From assembly GCA_000171835.1 (NCBI GenBank), contig ABHC01000020.1, positions 62,001-126,000 on the forward strand: a stretch of DNA of 64,000 bases, given 5' to 3'. Of the stretch, positions 31,325 through 39,738 are shown in pieces. The stretch is from an alpha proteobacterium BAL199. GTDB lineage: Bacteria > Pseudomonadota > Alphaproteobacteria > Thalassobaculales > Thalassobaculaceae. Made by a program: the position numbers and the translations under genes. How positions within the stretch are numbered: the stretch's first letter is position 1; every line of letters begins with the position of its first letter. The notes under the pieces were generated by a model. The model saw nothing but the letters and a program-made list of their open reading frames with translations, had not been told where the DNA came from and made no database searches.

Positions 31325-32296
31325 ATGAGTGACGGCCAGGGGAACATCGAGATACCGGCGGAACGCGACGGCCCGGCCCTGGATCGGCTGGCCGGTCGTG
31401 CGAAGGTGGTTCTCGCCGCGGCCTATCCCGGTTGGAGGGGTGAACTCGCAGCAATCGGGCAGGGCTTCGAGGCGGCGGTGTTTCGCATCGACTTGCCGCC
31501 CTTCGGCACTGTGGCGATCAAGGCGCCGTGGCGGCGGTTTCCCGGTGGCGGCTACGGCACTCACATCGACTGTCGCGCCCTGCTGCGCCAGGAACAGGCG
31601 ATGGCGGGATGGGCGGCCGATTGCGGCCTGCCGGCCGCCACGCCGCACGCGCTGCACGAGAGCGACGCCCAGGACCTGCTGATCTCGGCTTATGTCGACG
31701 GCGATGACCTTCCGCCCGATCCGATCGGGTTCGGCGCCCTGCTGCGTACACTGCACGAAGCACCGCCGCCGGACATCGTGCCGGTGGTCCACGGCCGGTC
31801 CGGCGATCTGCGCACGGCGATCGCGGCGCGGATCCTGGAGCGCCTGGACCGGGTTGAGGCGCTGACGGGCGAGCGGCTGCTGGAGGATCGGTCCTGGCTC
31901 GACGCCGACGCCTTGCGCACGGCGTTGCCGGAGGGACCGCGCGCCCTGCTGCACATGGACTTCCGGCCGGCCAACCTGCGCTGCCGGGACGGCCGAATCA
32001 CGGCCGTGCTTGACTGGTCGAACGCTGCGATCGGCGATCCCGCCTTCGAGCTGGCGCGCATGCACGAAGCCGGAACCCTGACGGAAGCGGTGCTGGACGG
32101 ATACGGCGACCGCGACTGGGCCGCCCAGGTGCCACCGGCCGCGCTTGCCGCCTATCATCTCGACGCCGCCCTGATGTTCGCCATCGTGTTCCGGATCGGC
32201 GAGCCGGACCCGGCTCGTGCCGACCGGATGACAGCTCGCGCCCGGACGCTGCTTGCCGGGCTTCGGGCGGCGCTTGGCGCTCAAGGTTCGTCTTGA
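31325..32296 (+). CDS. Aminoglycoside phosphotransferase-like kinase (APH family)
   Basis: A 323-aa kinase-like protein. The catalytic loop LLHMDFRPANLRCRDG (HxD...N) is at about 215 and DWSNAAIGDPAFELAR follows it; the N-lobe has a lysine in VAIKAPWRR. The substrate is unknown; the APH fold also covers choline, homoserine and sugar kinases. GGAGG lies before the ATG at 31325. Its presence inside a pyrimidine locus suggests a small-molecule kinase, not antibiotic resistance. Confidence 0.75.
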   Translation: MSDGQGNIEIPAERDGPALDRLAGRAKVVLAAAYPGWRGELAAIGQGFEAAVFRIDLPPFGTVAIKAPWRRFPGGGYGTHIDCRALLRQEQAMAGWAADCGLPAATPHALHESDAQDLLISAYVDGDDLPPDPIGFGALLRTLHEAPPPDIVPVVHGRSGDLRTAIAARILERLDRVEALTGERLLEDRSWLDADALRTALPEGPRALLHMDFRPANLRCRDGRITAVLDWSNAAIGDPAFELARMHEAGTLTEAVLDGYGDRDWAAQVPPAALAAYHLDAALMFAIVFRIGEPDPARADRMTARARTLLAGLRAALGAQGSS

Positions 32297-32319
32297 CCGT
32301 CCAGGGTGCCGCGATAAGG

Positions 32320-32335
32320 TTGTCCAACTGGTCAA
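32320..32335 (+). promoter_or_regulatory. RutR-like operator upstream of the ureidopropionase gene
   Basis: TTGTCCA-AC-TGGTCAA matches the RutR operator TTGACCA-NN-TGGTCAA at 13 of 14 fixed positions. It lies in the 157-base gap before the carbamoylase gene, 119 bases upstream of the ATG. With the site upstream of preT it marks two transcription units under the same regulator. Confidence 0.6.
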
Positions 32336-32453
32336 GTTAAGCAAACGCGGCAATGACGGTCGCGGCTCGGCATCGGTCGGGCTCGGGGATATCATGCGCA
32401 GTGCGGGCACCGACACGACCCGTGCAGCATCGGTTGAAGCAGGGAGTACGGGA

Positions 32454-33704
32454 ATGGCAGCACCCGCCGAGAACATGCGGATCAACGGCGAGCGCCTGTG
32501 GGATTCGCTGATGGAGATGGCGAAGATTGGCCCGGGAATCGCCGGTGGCAACAACCGCCAGACCCTGACCGACGAGGATGCGGAGGGCCGCGCGCTGTTC
32601 CAGCGCTGGTGCACCGAGGCCGGCATGACCATGGGCGTCGACAAGATGGGCACCATGTTCTTCCGGCGCGAAGGAACGGACCCCGCCGCCCTGCCGGTCT
32701 ATGTCGGCAGCCATCTGGACACCCAGCCAACCGGCGGCAAATACGACGGCGTGCTGGGCGTGCTGGCCGGACTCGAAATCATCCGTACTCTCAATGACCT
32801 GGGCATCAAAACCAGGCATCCGATCGTGGTGGTCAACTGGACCAACGAGGAGGGCACCCGCTTCGCTCCGCCGATGGTGGCCTCGGGGGTGTTCGCCGGG
32901 GTCCACGCCCTGGACTGGGCCTACGGGCTGAAGGATGCCGCCGGCAAGACCATGGGCGGCGAGTTGAAGCGCATCGGCTGGGTCGGCGACGAAGAGGTCG
33001 GCGCCCGCAAGATGCGCGCGTTCTTCGAGTTGCACATCGAGCAGGGGCCGATCCTGGAGGCCGAGGGCAAGGACATCGGCGTGGTCGACCATGGCCAGGG
33101 GCTGAAGTGGATCCAGATCACCCTGACCGGACGGGAAAGCCACACCGGCTCGACCCCGATGCCGATGCGGATCAATGCCGGGCTCGGCATGGCGCGGATC
33201 ACCCAACTGGTCGATGAAATCGCCTGGAGCCACGCGCCGAGGGCCGTCGGCGCCATCGGCCACGTCGAGGTCTATCCGAATTCCCGCAACATCATTCCGG
33301 GCCGCACGGTGTTCACGGTCGACTTCCGCTCGCCCGACAAGGTGGTGCTGGACGCCATGGACGCGAGCCTGCGCGAGGGTGCCAAGAAGATCGCCGAGGA
33401 CATCGGCCTCGGCATCGAGATTGAGCAGGTCGGGCATTTCGACCCGGTCACCTTCGATAAGGATTGTGTGACCACCATCCGCAACGCCGCCGAGCGGCTT
33501 GGTTATTCGCACCGGAACATCGTGTCCGGGGCCGGGCATGACGCGTGCTGGATCAACCGAGTGGCGCCGACCGCCATGATCATGTGTCCCTGCGTTGGCG
33601 GTCTGTCGCACAACGAGGCCGAGGAAATTCACCCGCACTGGGCCAAGGCCGGCGCCGACGTGCTGTTCCAGGCCGTGGTCGAAACCGCCGAAATCGTCGC
33701 CTGA
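32454..33704 (+). CDS. Beta-ureidopropionase / N-carbamoyl-amino acid hydrolase (Zn-dependent, M20-like)
   Basis: A 416-aa dinuclear-zinc amidohydrolase that removes the carbamoyl group from N-carbamoyl-beta-alanine. Zinc ligands are in YVGSHLDTQPTGGKYDGVLG and NWTNEEGTRF, with a further ligand in ELHIEQGPILE. The dimerisation (lid) insert includes GRESHTGSTPMP, and the C-terminal metal-site motif is SGAGHDACW. Length and order match HyuC/AmaB-type enzymes. The ATG at 32454 is preceded by CAGGGAG. It is the third step of reductive pyrimidine catabolism. Confidence 0.9.
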   Translation: MAAPAENMRINGERLWDSLMEMAKIGPGIAGGNNRQTLTDEDAEGRALFQRWCTEAGMTMGVDKMGTMFFRREGTDPAALPVYVGSHLDTQPTGGKYDGVLGVLAGLEIIRTLNDLGIKTRHPIVVVNWTNEEGTRFAPPMVASGVFAGVHALDWAYGLKDAAGKTMGGELKRIGWVGDEEVGARKMRAFFELHIEQGPILEAEGKDIGVVDHGQGLKWIQITLTGRESHTGSTPMPMRINAGLGMARITQLVDEIAWSHAPRAVGAIGHVEVYPNSRNIIPGRTVFTVDFRSPDKVVLDAMDASLREGAKKIAEDIGLGIEIEQVGHFDPVTFDKDCVTTIRNAAERLGYSHRNIVSGAGHDACWINRVAPTAMIMCPCVGGLSHNEAEEIHPHWAKAGADVLFQAVVETAEIVA

Positions 33705-33733
33705 CGCGGCACGGATTTGAGGAGGCTGCAGAG

Positions 33734-35188
33734 ATGAGCAAGGTCATCAAGGGCGGGACCATCGTCACCGCCGATCGCACCTGGAAGGCCGACGTGCTGA
33801 TCGAGGGCGGCCGGATCGCCGCGATCGGCGCCGACCTGAAGGGCGACGAAACCCTGGACGCCGCCGGCTGCTACGTGATGCCGGGTGGCATCGACCCGCA
33901 CACCCACATGGAAATGCCCTTTATGGGCACCTACTCGGCCGATGATTTCGAGTCAGGCACCCGCGCCGGGTTGTCGGGCGGCACCACCATGGTGGTGGAT
34001 TTCTGCCTGCCGTCGCCGGGCCAGTCGCTGCTGGAGGCGATGCAGGCCTGGGACAACAAGTCCTCCAAGGCCTGCATGGACTATTCGTTCCACATGGCAA
34101 TCACCTGGTGGGGTAGGCAGGTATTCGACGAGATGGCGACGGTGGTCGATCGCGGCATCAACACCTTCAAGCACTTCATGGCCTACAAGGGCGCGCTGAT
34201 GGTCGACGACGACGAGATGTACTCGTCGTTCCAGCGCTGCGCCGACCTGGGCGCCATGCCGCTGGTCCACGCCGAGAACGGCGACGTGGTCGCCCAGCTG
34301 CAGGCCAAGCTGATGGCCGAGGGCAACACCGGGCCGGAGGCGCATGCCTATTCCCGGCCGCCGGAAGTCGAGGGTGAGGCGGTCAACCGGGCGATCATGA
34401 TCGCCGACATGGCCGGCGTGCCGCTTTACGTCGTCCACGTCTCCTGCGAGCAGGCCCACGAGGCGATCCGCCGGGCCTGGCAGAAGGGCATGCGGGTCTA
34501 TGGTGAGCCGCTGGTCCAGCACCTGGTGCTGGACGAGAGCGAGTACGCCCACCCGAACTGGGACCATGCCGCCCGCCGGGTGATGTCGCCGCCGTTCCGC
34601 AACAAGCAGCACCAGGACGGGCTGTGGGCCGGCCTCGCCGCCGGTAGCCTGCAGGTGGTGGCGACCGACCACTGTGCCTTCACCACCGAGCAGAAGCGCA
34701 TGGGTCTCGGCGACTTCACCAAGATCCCGAACGGCACCGGCGGGTTGGAGGACCGGTTGCCGGTGCTCTGGACCAAGGGCGTGACCACCGGTCGGCTGAC
34801 CATGAACGAGTTCGTGGCCCTGACGTCGACCAACATCGCCAAGATCCTGAACGTTTATCCGCGCAAGGGGGCGATCGTCGAAGGCGCCGATGCCGATATC
34901 GTGGTTTGGGACCCGAAGCGCTCCAAGACCATTACCGCCGCCACCCAGCAGTCGGCAATCGACTACAACGTGTTCGAGGGTATCGAGGTGACCGGCCTGC
35001 CGCGCTTCACCCTGACTCGCGGCGTGGTGGCGGTCGAGGAGTCGACCATCAAGGCCCGGCCGGGCCACGGTGAGTTCGTGCCGCGCGAGGCGAACGCCGC
35101 CCCCAACCGGGCGCTGTCGACCTGGAAGGAAATCACCTCGCCCCGCAAGGTGATCCGTGATCCGAAGAACATGCCGGCCGGGGTGTGA
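33734..35188 (+). CDS. hydA: Dihydropyrimidinase / hydantoinase
   Basis: A 484-aa amidohydrolase opening the dihydrouracil ring. The metal motif PGGIDPHTHMEMPFMG (HxH) is followed by the carbamylated lysine in NTFKHFMAYKGAL, His in PLVHAENGD and LYVVHVSCEQ, and Asp in VATDHCAF. It is 29 bases downstream of the ureidopropionase gene with GGAGG before the ATG. Together with PreTA and the hydrolase it completes the pathway uracil to beta-alanine. Confidence 0.94.
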   Translation: MSKVIKGGTIVTADRTWKADVLIEGGRIAAIGADLKGDETLDAAGCYVMPGGIDPHTHMEMPFMGTYSADDFESGTRAGLSGGTTMVVDFCLPSPGQSLLEAMQAWDNKSSKACMDYSFHMAITWWGRQVFDEMATVVDRGINTFKHFMAYKGALMVDDDEMYSSFQRCADLGAMPLVHAENGDVVAQLQAKLMAEGNTGPEAHAYSRPPEVEGEAVNRAIMIADMAGVPLYVVHVSCEQAHEAIRRAWQKGMRVYGEPLVQHLVLDESEYAHPNWDHAARRVMSPPFRNKQHQDGLWAGLAAGSLQVVATDHCAFTTEQKRMGLGDFTKIPNGTGGLEDRLPVLWTKGVTTGRLTMNEFVALTSTNIAKILNVYPRKGAIVEGADADIVVWDPKRSKTITAATQQSAIDYNVFEGIEVTGLPRFTLTRGVVAVEESTIKARPGHGEFVPREANAAPNRALSTWKEITSPRKVIRDPKNMPAGV

Positions 35189-35297
35189 GTGAACGAGGGT
35201 CTCACCCAGCCTGGTCCGTCGTGGCCGTTCGGTGCACAGAAACTCAGGACGACAGGGTAAGTAGGGTGTGCGGCGACATCACATTCAATTGGCCTGT

Positions 35298-35345
35298 CAC
35301 CCTGAGGCGCCCGGAGCGGTGCGCAGGGCCACGAAGCGCGTGGAG
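35298..35345. repeat. Possible intergenic palindromic repeat
   Basis: The sequence CACCCTGAGGCGCCCGGAGC and the following GGGCCACGAAGC are similar in form to dispersed repeats seen in intergenic regions of many proteobacteria. Only one copy is in this window, so the repeat nature cannot be shown here. Confidence 0.25.
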
Positions 35346-35348
35346 AGC

Positions 35349-36131
35349 ATGAGCGAACCGATCGTCGAAGCTAAAGGCCTGGGGCTGACCTTCGAGACCG
35401 GCGACGGTCCGGTGCACGCGCTGTCCGATGTCGACCTGAAGGTTGGCAAGGGCGATTTCGTGTCGTTCATCGGCCCGTCAGGCTGCGGCAAGACCACGTT
35501 CCTGCGGGTCATCGCCGATCTGGAGCAGCCGACCGCCGGCAGCATCCGGGTCAACGGTGTCAGCCCGCAGGAGGCGCGGCTGGCCCGCGCCTACGGCTAC
35601 GTCTTCCAGGCTGCTGCCCTGTATCCCTGGCGCACGGTGGAGAAGAACGTCGCCCTGCCGCTGGAGATTTCGGGCTACTCGCGCGAGGAACAGCGCGAGC
35701 GGATTGCCCGGACCCTGGAACTGGTCAACCTGACCGGGTTCGAGAAGAAGTACCCCTGGCAGCTGTCTGGCGGTATGCAGCAGCGTGCCTCGATCGCCCG
35801 GGCGCTGGCGTTCGACGCCGACCTGCTGCTGATGGACGAACCGTTCGGCGCACTCGACGAGATCGTGCGCGACCACCTGAACGAGCAGCTTCTGGAACTG
35901 TGGGCGCGCACCGACAAGACCATCTGCTTCGTCACCCACTCGATTCCGGAGGCGGTCTACCTGTCCACCCGCATCGTGGTGATGTCGCCGCGCCCGGGCC
36001 GCGTGACCGACGTGATCGAGAGCACCCTGCCGCGAGAACGCCCGCTCGACATCCGCGAGACCCCGGAGTTCCTGGAGATCGCCCACCGGGTCCGAGAGGG
36101 CCTGCGGGCGGGGCATTCCTACGACGATTGA
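35349..36131 (+). CDS. ABC transporter ATP-binding protein (nitrate/taurine/pyrimidine type)
   Basis: A 260-aa ATPase of the SsuB/TauB/ThiZ group. Walker A GPSGCGKTTFLRV, signature LSGGMQQRASIARALA, Walker B LLLMDEPFGALDE and switch His in CFVTHSIPEA. In related genomes such genes follow dihydropyrimidinase and precede a permease and a binding protein. Here neither is present; a truncated TetR gene and an IS6 element follow instead. The ATG at 35349 begins the conserved domain. Confidence 0.88.
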   Translation: MSEPIVEAKGLGLTFETGDGPVHALSDVDLKVGKGDFVSFIGPSGCGKTTFLRVIADLEQPTAGSIRVNGVSPQEARLARAYGYVFQAAALYPWRTVEKNVALPLEISGYSREEQRERIARTLELVNLTGFEKKYPWQLSGGMQQRASIARALAFDADLLLMDEPFGALDEIVRDHLNEQLLELWARTDKTICFVTHSIPEAVYLSTRIVVMSPRPGRVTDVIESTLPRERPLDIRETPEFLEIAHRVREGLRAGHSYDD

Positions 36132-36152
36132 CGGATTCGGCTACCGGCTCCG

Positions 36153-36635
36153 TCATCCGCCTTTCGGCCGGTGGGCTGTCAGGAACTGTGCGGTGGCCGT
36201 GCGGGCGATGCGGTCGATGTCGTCGACGGTCCAGACCGGGTCACCGGTGAAGATCATCGGCATGAACTGCGGGCCGGCGACCATGCCCTGAAACATGCCG
36301 GCTGACAGCGCGGGGTCCGGTACGACCAGCACGCCGGCAGCGTGCTGCTCCCGCAGATACTCGGTGACCTGGACGCGCATGTTGCCGGGGCCGATGGCCC
36401 AGAACCGGCCTCCCATCTCGGGAAAGGCGGCCAACTCGCCGATGATGGTGCGCATCACCGATTGCAGACGCGGGTCCATGACTTTCGACAGCATGAGCTT
36501 GCCGACCGAGCACAGGAATTTCTCGGGCGGGGCCGTCGGGTCGATGGTCTCGTGCGGTGCCACGCCGAAGCGCTCGCACATCGTCTCCATGGTTTCGACG
36601 AACAGCATCTCCTTGTTGCGGAAATGGCTGTAGAC
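36153..36635 (-). pseudogene. TetR/AcrR family regulator, 5' truncated by IS6
   Basis: The frame is open from 36635 (VYSHFRNKEMLFVETME), the end of a TetR helix-turn-helix, through a C-terminal ligand-binding domain (DPRLQSVMRTIIGELAAFPE, QVTEYLREQHAAGVL). The first about 45 residues, including most of the DNA-binding domain, are cut off exactly at the IS6 inverted repeat. It cannot bind DNA as it stands. The C-terminal domain looks like the AefR-like group and does not resemble RutR. Confidence 0.85.
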
Positions 36636-36652
36636 GGTGTTGTCACGTTAAC
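36636..36652 (+). repeat. IS6 left terminal inverted repeat
   Basis: GGTGTTGTCACGTTAAC, identical to the complement of 37435-37451. It directly abuts the truncated TetR gene. Confidence 0.9.
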
Positions 36653-36687
36653 TCGTCGAGTTAGCAAGTTGGCATGCCGGTCGTTGA

Positions 36688-37395
36688 TCAAGCGGCATGT
36701 GCCGCGGATTTCCAAGCTTCGAACGCTTCGAGCCGATGGTAGCGAATGGTGAGGGCGGAACGACGGCGGGCTGGGACAGAGTAACGATTGCGGGTTGCGG
36801 ATTGCATAGACACGAAGCGTTGTAATCCACCCGGTGATCGGAAGCCTTGCATCACCCGCTCTCGTTTTCGGAAGGGCAAGTGGCTGTTCTCGGCGCGGTT
36901 ATTGAGCCCCTTGTGTGACCAATGATCAAGGCCAGGCGCGACCTCGCGCTTGGCGGCCCCATATGAGCGCAGTTTGTCCGTAATGATCCTTTTGGGCACG
37001 AAGCCCCAACGTTTCATCAGCTTGATCAAAAGCCGCTTTGCAGCGCGCTTGTCTCGCTTCGATTGTAAGATTTCCTCAAGAACGACACCGTGTTGGTCGA
37101 CGGCGCGCCACAGCCAGTATGACCGGCCCGCGATCTTCACGACGACTTCGTCCAGATGCCAAACATCACCAGGGCGAGGCTGCCGTCGCCGCAGAACGTG
37201 GGCGATCCGGGGACCGAACTTGACGGTCCAGCGCCGGATCGTCTCATACGAAACGTCCACACCACGTTCCAGCATAAGCTCCTCGACCTCGCGCAGGCTC
37301 AAGTTGAACCGGGCGTAGAGCCAGACAACATGAGAAATGATCTGAGGCGGAAAGCGGTGGCGCTTGTAGCTGATTTTCTCTGTTTGCATCGACAC
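36688..37395 (-). CDS. tnp: IS6-family transposase
   Basis: A 235-aa DDE transposase, intact. The N-terminal HTH (LREVEELMLERGVDVSYETIRRW in pieces) precedes the catalytic D82 in WHLDEVVV, D140 in RIITDKLRSYG, and E169 in NNRAENSH. It lies between the inverted repeats with 41 bases on one side and 40 on the other. Length is normal for the IS6 family, so it should be active. Confidence 0.93.
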   Translation of the reverse strand: MSMQTEKISYKRHRFPPQIISHVVWLYARFNLSLREVEELMLERGVDVSYETIRRWTVKFGPRIAHVLRRRQPRPGDVWHLDEVVVKIAGRSYWLWRAVDQHGVVLEEILQSKRDKRAAKRLLIKLMKRWGFVPKRIITDKLRSYGAAKREVAPGLDHWSHKGLNNRAENSHLPFRKRERVMQGFRSPGGLQRFVSMQSATRNRYSVPARRRSALTIRYHRLEAFEAWKSAAHAA

Positions 37396-37434
37396 CGCCT
37401 ACGCCCGGATCATTGAACCCGCAACCTCAGGCAC

Positions 37435-37451
37435 GTTAACGTGACAACACC
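37435..37451 (-). repeat. IS6 right terminal inverted repeat
   Basis: Complement of GGTGTTGTCACGTTAAC. The phage capsid fragment begins at the next base. Confidence 0.9.
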
Positions 37452-37676
37452 CTCGGGCGAGCCGACGGTGGCGGGCGCCCCAAGAGCCACGGCCGGCAGC
37501 AAGCGGAGTTCGCCCTCGATCTGCTCGACGGTGACCTGGCGCTGGCTGATGGGCTCGGGCGTGAACAGGCCCAGGCCCCCAAGCCTTCCATAGCGGTTGG
37601 GCAGCAGCTGAATGGCCGCCGTCATCTCGGCCAGCGTGTAGCCGCCGCCGTCGAAGGGATTGACGATCACGGTCAC
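37452..37676 (-). pseudogene. Phage major capsid protein (lambda gpE-like), 3' truncated
   Basis: The gene starts with GTG at 37676, preceded by GGAGG. The N-terminus VTVIVNPFDGGGYTLAEM and the segment LPNRYGRLGGLGLFTPEPIS are typical of the lambda-E family of major capsid proteins. After about 75 of an expected 340 residues the frame ends at the IS6 boundary. The rest of the head module and the tail genes are missing from the window. Confidence 0.8.
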
Positions 37677-37710
37677 GGGTCGGACCTCCGGGGTTCGGGA
37701 TGCAGAAGGA

Positions 37711-38103
37711 TCAGACGGCGAGGCGGGCGACGAGGCCGTGGGCGGCGAGCTCGGCCAGCTTGGCGGCGCGCTTGGTGGCATCGTCGACCGAGGCGTCCAT
37801 CACGAGCGCGGCATCGGCGAGGACGACGGGCCCGCGCGCGAGCACCACGGCCTCGGTGTTGCCGGCGGTCGCATCGGTGGTGTTCAGCAGCACGGCGGAC
37901 GCGAGTTCCGCACCCTCGATGCCGACGGTCACCACGGCGGGCGACAGCGCGTAGGTGCCGTCTGCCGTTACACGGCCGAGCACCGCGCCCATCGGATAGG
38001 CGGTGCCGGCACGCAGCGTCACAGTCTCTCGGGTGTAGTCGCGATCGAACTCGCGCTTCACGAGGTCGCCCAGGACACTGGGCGCGGTCAGGACGGTCGG
38101 CAT
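37711..38103 (-). CDS. Phage head decoration protein (lambda gpD-like)
   Basis: A 130-aa protein with VLGDLVKREFDRDYTRETVTLRAG in pieces, YPMGAVLGRVTADGTY, and the beta-rich trimer core of head-stabilising proteins. In lambda-type phages it lies between the protease and the capsid, as here. It is intact, 34 bases upstream of the capsid start. Confidence 0.85.
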   Translation of the reverse strand: MPTVLTAPSVLGDLVKREFDRDYTRETVTLRAGTAYPMGAVLGRVTADGTYALSPAVVTVGIEGAELASAVLLNTTDATAGNTEAVVLARGPVVLADAALVMDASVDDATKRAAKLAELAAHGLVARLAV

Positions 38104-38106
38104 GGA

Positions 38107-39384
38107 TCAGCCCTCCCGGCCGGCGGCGGCAGCGGCCCGGGCTGCCCGGATCAAAGCGCTGTCGGCAGACGGGGCCGGACGCTCGCCGGCCGACGCCGGC
38201 CCGACTACGGGTGCCGCCGCGACGATGTCGAGGCCGACGTCTCGGGATGCCAGCGTGTCGAGCACGCTGCGGCGGAGCACTGCCGGATCGATGCCGCGGC
38301 GCATGGCCTCGGCGGCATCGACGGTGATGCCGAGGCGGGCCGCTTGGGCGGCGACGGACATCAGCTCGGCCATCTCGGCGCGGAGCTGTACTGCGAGGCC
38401 CGCGTCGGCGGCAGCCGACACGACCGGTGCTGAGGTCTCAACGATCATGGCCGGCTCGAGCGCATCAGCACCCGCAGGCGGTTGTTCGGGCAAGCCCGTC
38501 TTCATGGGAGTCTCCTTCACGTGAGGGAACGCTCTGGCGGCAATGGACCGAGGCCGGCCAAGCCGCTCGGCAAATGCGGTCAGCACGGCATCGAAGTTGC
38601 CGATCCGGTCGGCGAGCCCGGCGGCAACTGCGCGCTCGCCCCGGAACGTGGCGGCCTCGGTCTGCCGAATGACGATGGCTGTGATCCCGCGATTGCGGGC
38701 GACCAGATCGACGAAGGCGTCGTTCAGCGCGTCGACGTCGGCCTGGATCCGGGCGCGCGCCGAGTCCGACAGCGGCAGATGCGGGGAGCCGTCGATCTTG
38801 TGCGCCCCGGCGTGAACGAAGCTGTAGGCAAGACCGGCCTGTCGGTCGGCTGCACTCTGGTCGACATGGACCGCGACCACGCCGATTGATCCGACCTCCG
38901 CGGTGCGGGTCAGCCAGATCTGCTCGGCGACCGACGCGATCGCGTAGCCTGCCGAGAGTGCCGCCTCGTCGGCGATTGCCCAGATCGGCTTCCCGCTGGC
39001 GCGCTGGAGTTCGCTGAGCCGGTCGGCCAGATCGAACACCCCGCCAGCCTCGCCCCCGGGCGTGTCGAGCTCGAGCAGCACTCCCCGGACGTCAGCGGAC
39101 GACAAGACAGCTTCGACCTTGTCGCCGATGTCGGCATAAGCCGTCAGGCCCGAGGCGGCGGCCAGGTATGAGGATCGCCGCACCAGGGTGCCGAGCACCG
39201 GTACCACAGCGATGCCTGGCTCGATGACCTGCGGCGCCGGACGGTCAGTAGCGCCCGACGGCATCGGCAACGAGCCGCCCGCCAGTCGAGGGCCGAGCGC
39301 CTCCAGGATCACGGCCAGCTTCGGGCGCGCGATCATGAGCGGCGTGCCGTAGAGGCGCGCTGCCAGGTGTGGCAGGTCGGTCAT
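38107..39384 (-). CDS. Phage S49-family head maturation protease with scaffold-like C-terminus
   Basis: A 425-aa SppA/ClpP-like serine protease. The catalytic Ser is in DEAALSAGYAIASVAEQIWL and Lys in GAHKIDGSPHLPLS. The C-terminal third (residues about 290-425) is Ala-rich and helical, as in lambda gpC/Nu3 where the scaffold is nested. It lies before the decoration gene by 3 bases. No frameshift is seen, but its partners portal and capsid are broken. Confidence 0.85.
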   Translation of the reverse strand: MTDLPHLAARLYGTPLMIARPKLAVILEALGPRLAGGSLPMPSGATDRPAPQVIEPGIAVVPVLGTLVRRSSYLAAASGLTAYADIGDKVEAVLSSADVRGVLLELDTPGGEAGGVFDLADRLSELQRASGKPIWAIADEAALSAGYAIASVAEQIWLTRTAEVGSIGVVAVHVDQSAADRQAGLAYSFVHAGAHKIDGSPHLPLSDSARARIQADVDALNDAFVDLVARNRGITAIVIRQTEAATFRGERAVAAGLADRIGNFDAVLTAFAERLGRPRSIAARAFPHVKETPMKTGLPEQPPAGADALEPAMIVETSAPVVSAAADAGLAVQLRAEMAELMSVAAQAARLGITVDAAEAMRRGIDPAVLRRSVLDTLASRDVGLDIVAAAPVVGPASAGERPAPSADSALIRAARAAAAAGREG

Positions 39385-39412
39385 TGAAAGCTCGGAGCCG
39401 AGTTGATCGAGC

Positions 39413-39461
39413 TTGACACCGCTCGCATGTCCATTAAATTCTGGCTAGAAATTATGGCTAG
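39413..39461 (+). promoter_or_regulatory. Promoter and repeat operator of the toxin-antitoxin pair
   Basis: TTGACA (39413-39418), a 16-base spacer and TAAATT (39435-39440) form a plausible promoter. Immediately downstream two direct TGGCTAG repeats (39442-39448 and 39455-39461) lie 13 bases apart in AT-rich DNA, likely the autoregulatory site of the antitoxin. Confidence 0.5.
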
Positions 39462-39477
39462 TTTTATGGGGTCCGTC

Positions 39478-39738
39478 ATGGGGCAGCCCACCTGGTCGGT
39501 ACAGGATGCTAAGAACCACTTCAGCGAGGTCGTCGAAGCGGCTCGACGCGGTGGTCCGCAGACCGTCACCAAGCACGGCAAACCTGCTGTCGTCGTGCTG
39601 TCGGCAAACGAATACGAGCGCCTGCGGACCCTGGAGCGGCTCGAAGCGCCGAGCTTTGCCGACCACCTTCTGGCCATGCCGAGTGACGACGGCAGCTTCG
39701 ACCGCTTGGAAGCATCGCTCAGGGATACCGGCTTCTGA
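39478..39738 (+). CDS. Phd/YefM-family antitoxin
   Basis: An 86-aa antitoxin. The N-terminal fold WSVQDAKNHFSEVVEAARR, then PQTVTKHGKPAVVVLSANEYERLR, is the Phd/YefM DNA-binding domain; the C-terminal tail would wrap the toxin. Starts at 39454 or 39403 are possible, but the promoter and operator overlap them. The stop overlaps the toxin ATG by 1 base. Confidence 0.9.
   Translation: MGQPTWSVQDAKNHFSEVVEAARRGGPQTVTKHGKPAVVVLSANEYERLRTLERLEAPSFADHLLAMPSDDGSFDRLEASLRDTGF

Larger units (their letters stand above)
36636..37451 (-). mobile_element. IS6-family insertion sequence
   Basis: 816 bases bounded by perfect 17-bp inverted repeats GGTGTTGTCACGTTAAC at 36636-36652 and, reversed, at 37435-37451. 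It carries one transposase gene. The eight flanking bases differ (CTGTAGAC on the left, CTCGGGCG on the right), so no target duplication is present. IS6-family elements move by forming cointegrates, and unequal flanks indicate a later deletion or fusion at this copy. Confidence 0.92.

Noticed and set aside
31325-32296. Aminoglycoside resistance gene
   Set aside because: The APH fold includes many metabolic kinases and the gene lies in a catabolic operon; no resistance-specific feature is seen.
36153-36608. Intact short TetR-type regulator starting at MLFVETME
   Set aside because: The frame continues upstream through the end of the helix-turn-helix to the IS boundary, so it is a truncated gene.
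36153-36635. The truncated TetR gene as the missing RutR
   Set aside because: Its ligand-binding half does not resemble RutR, and the DNA-binding part is absent.
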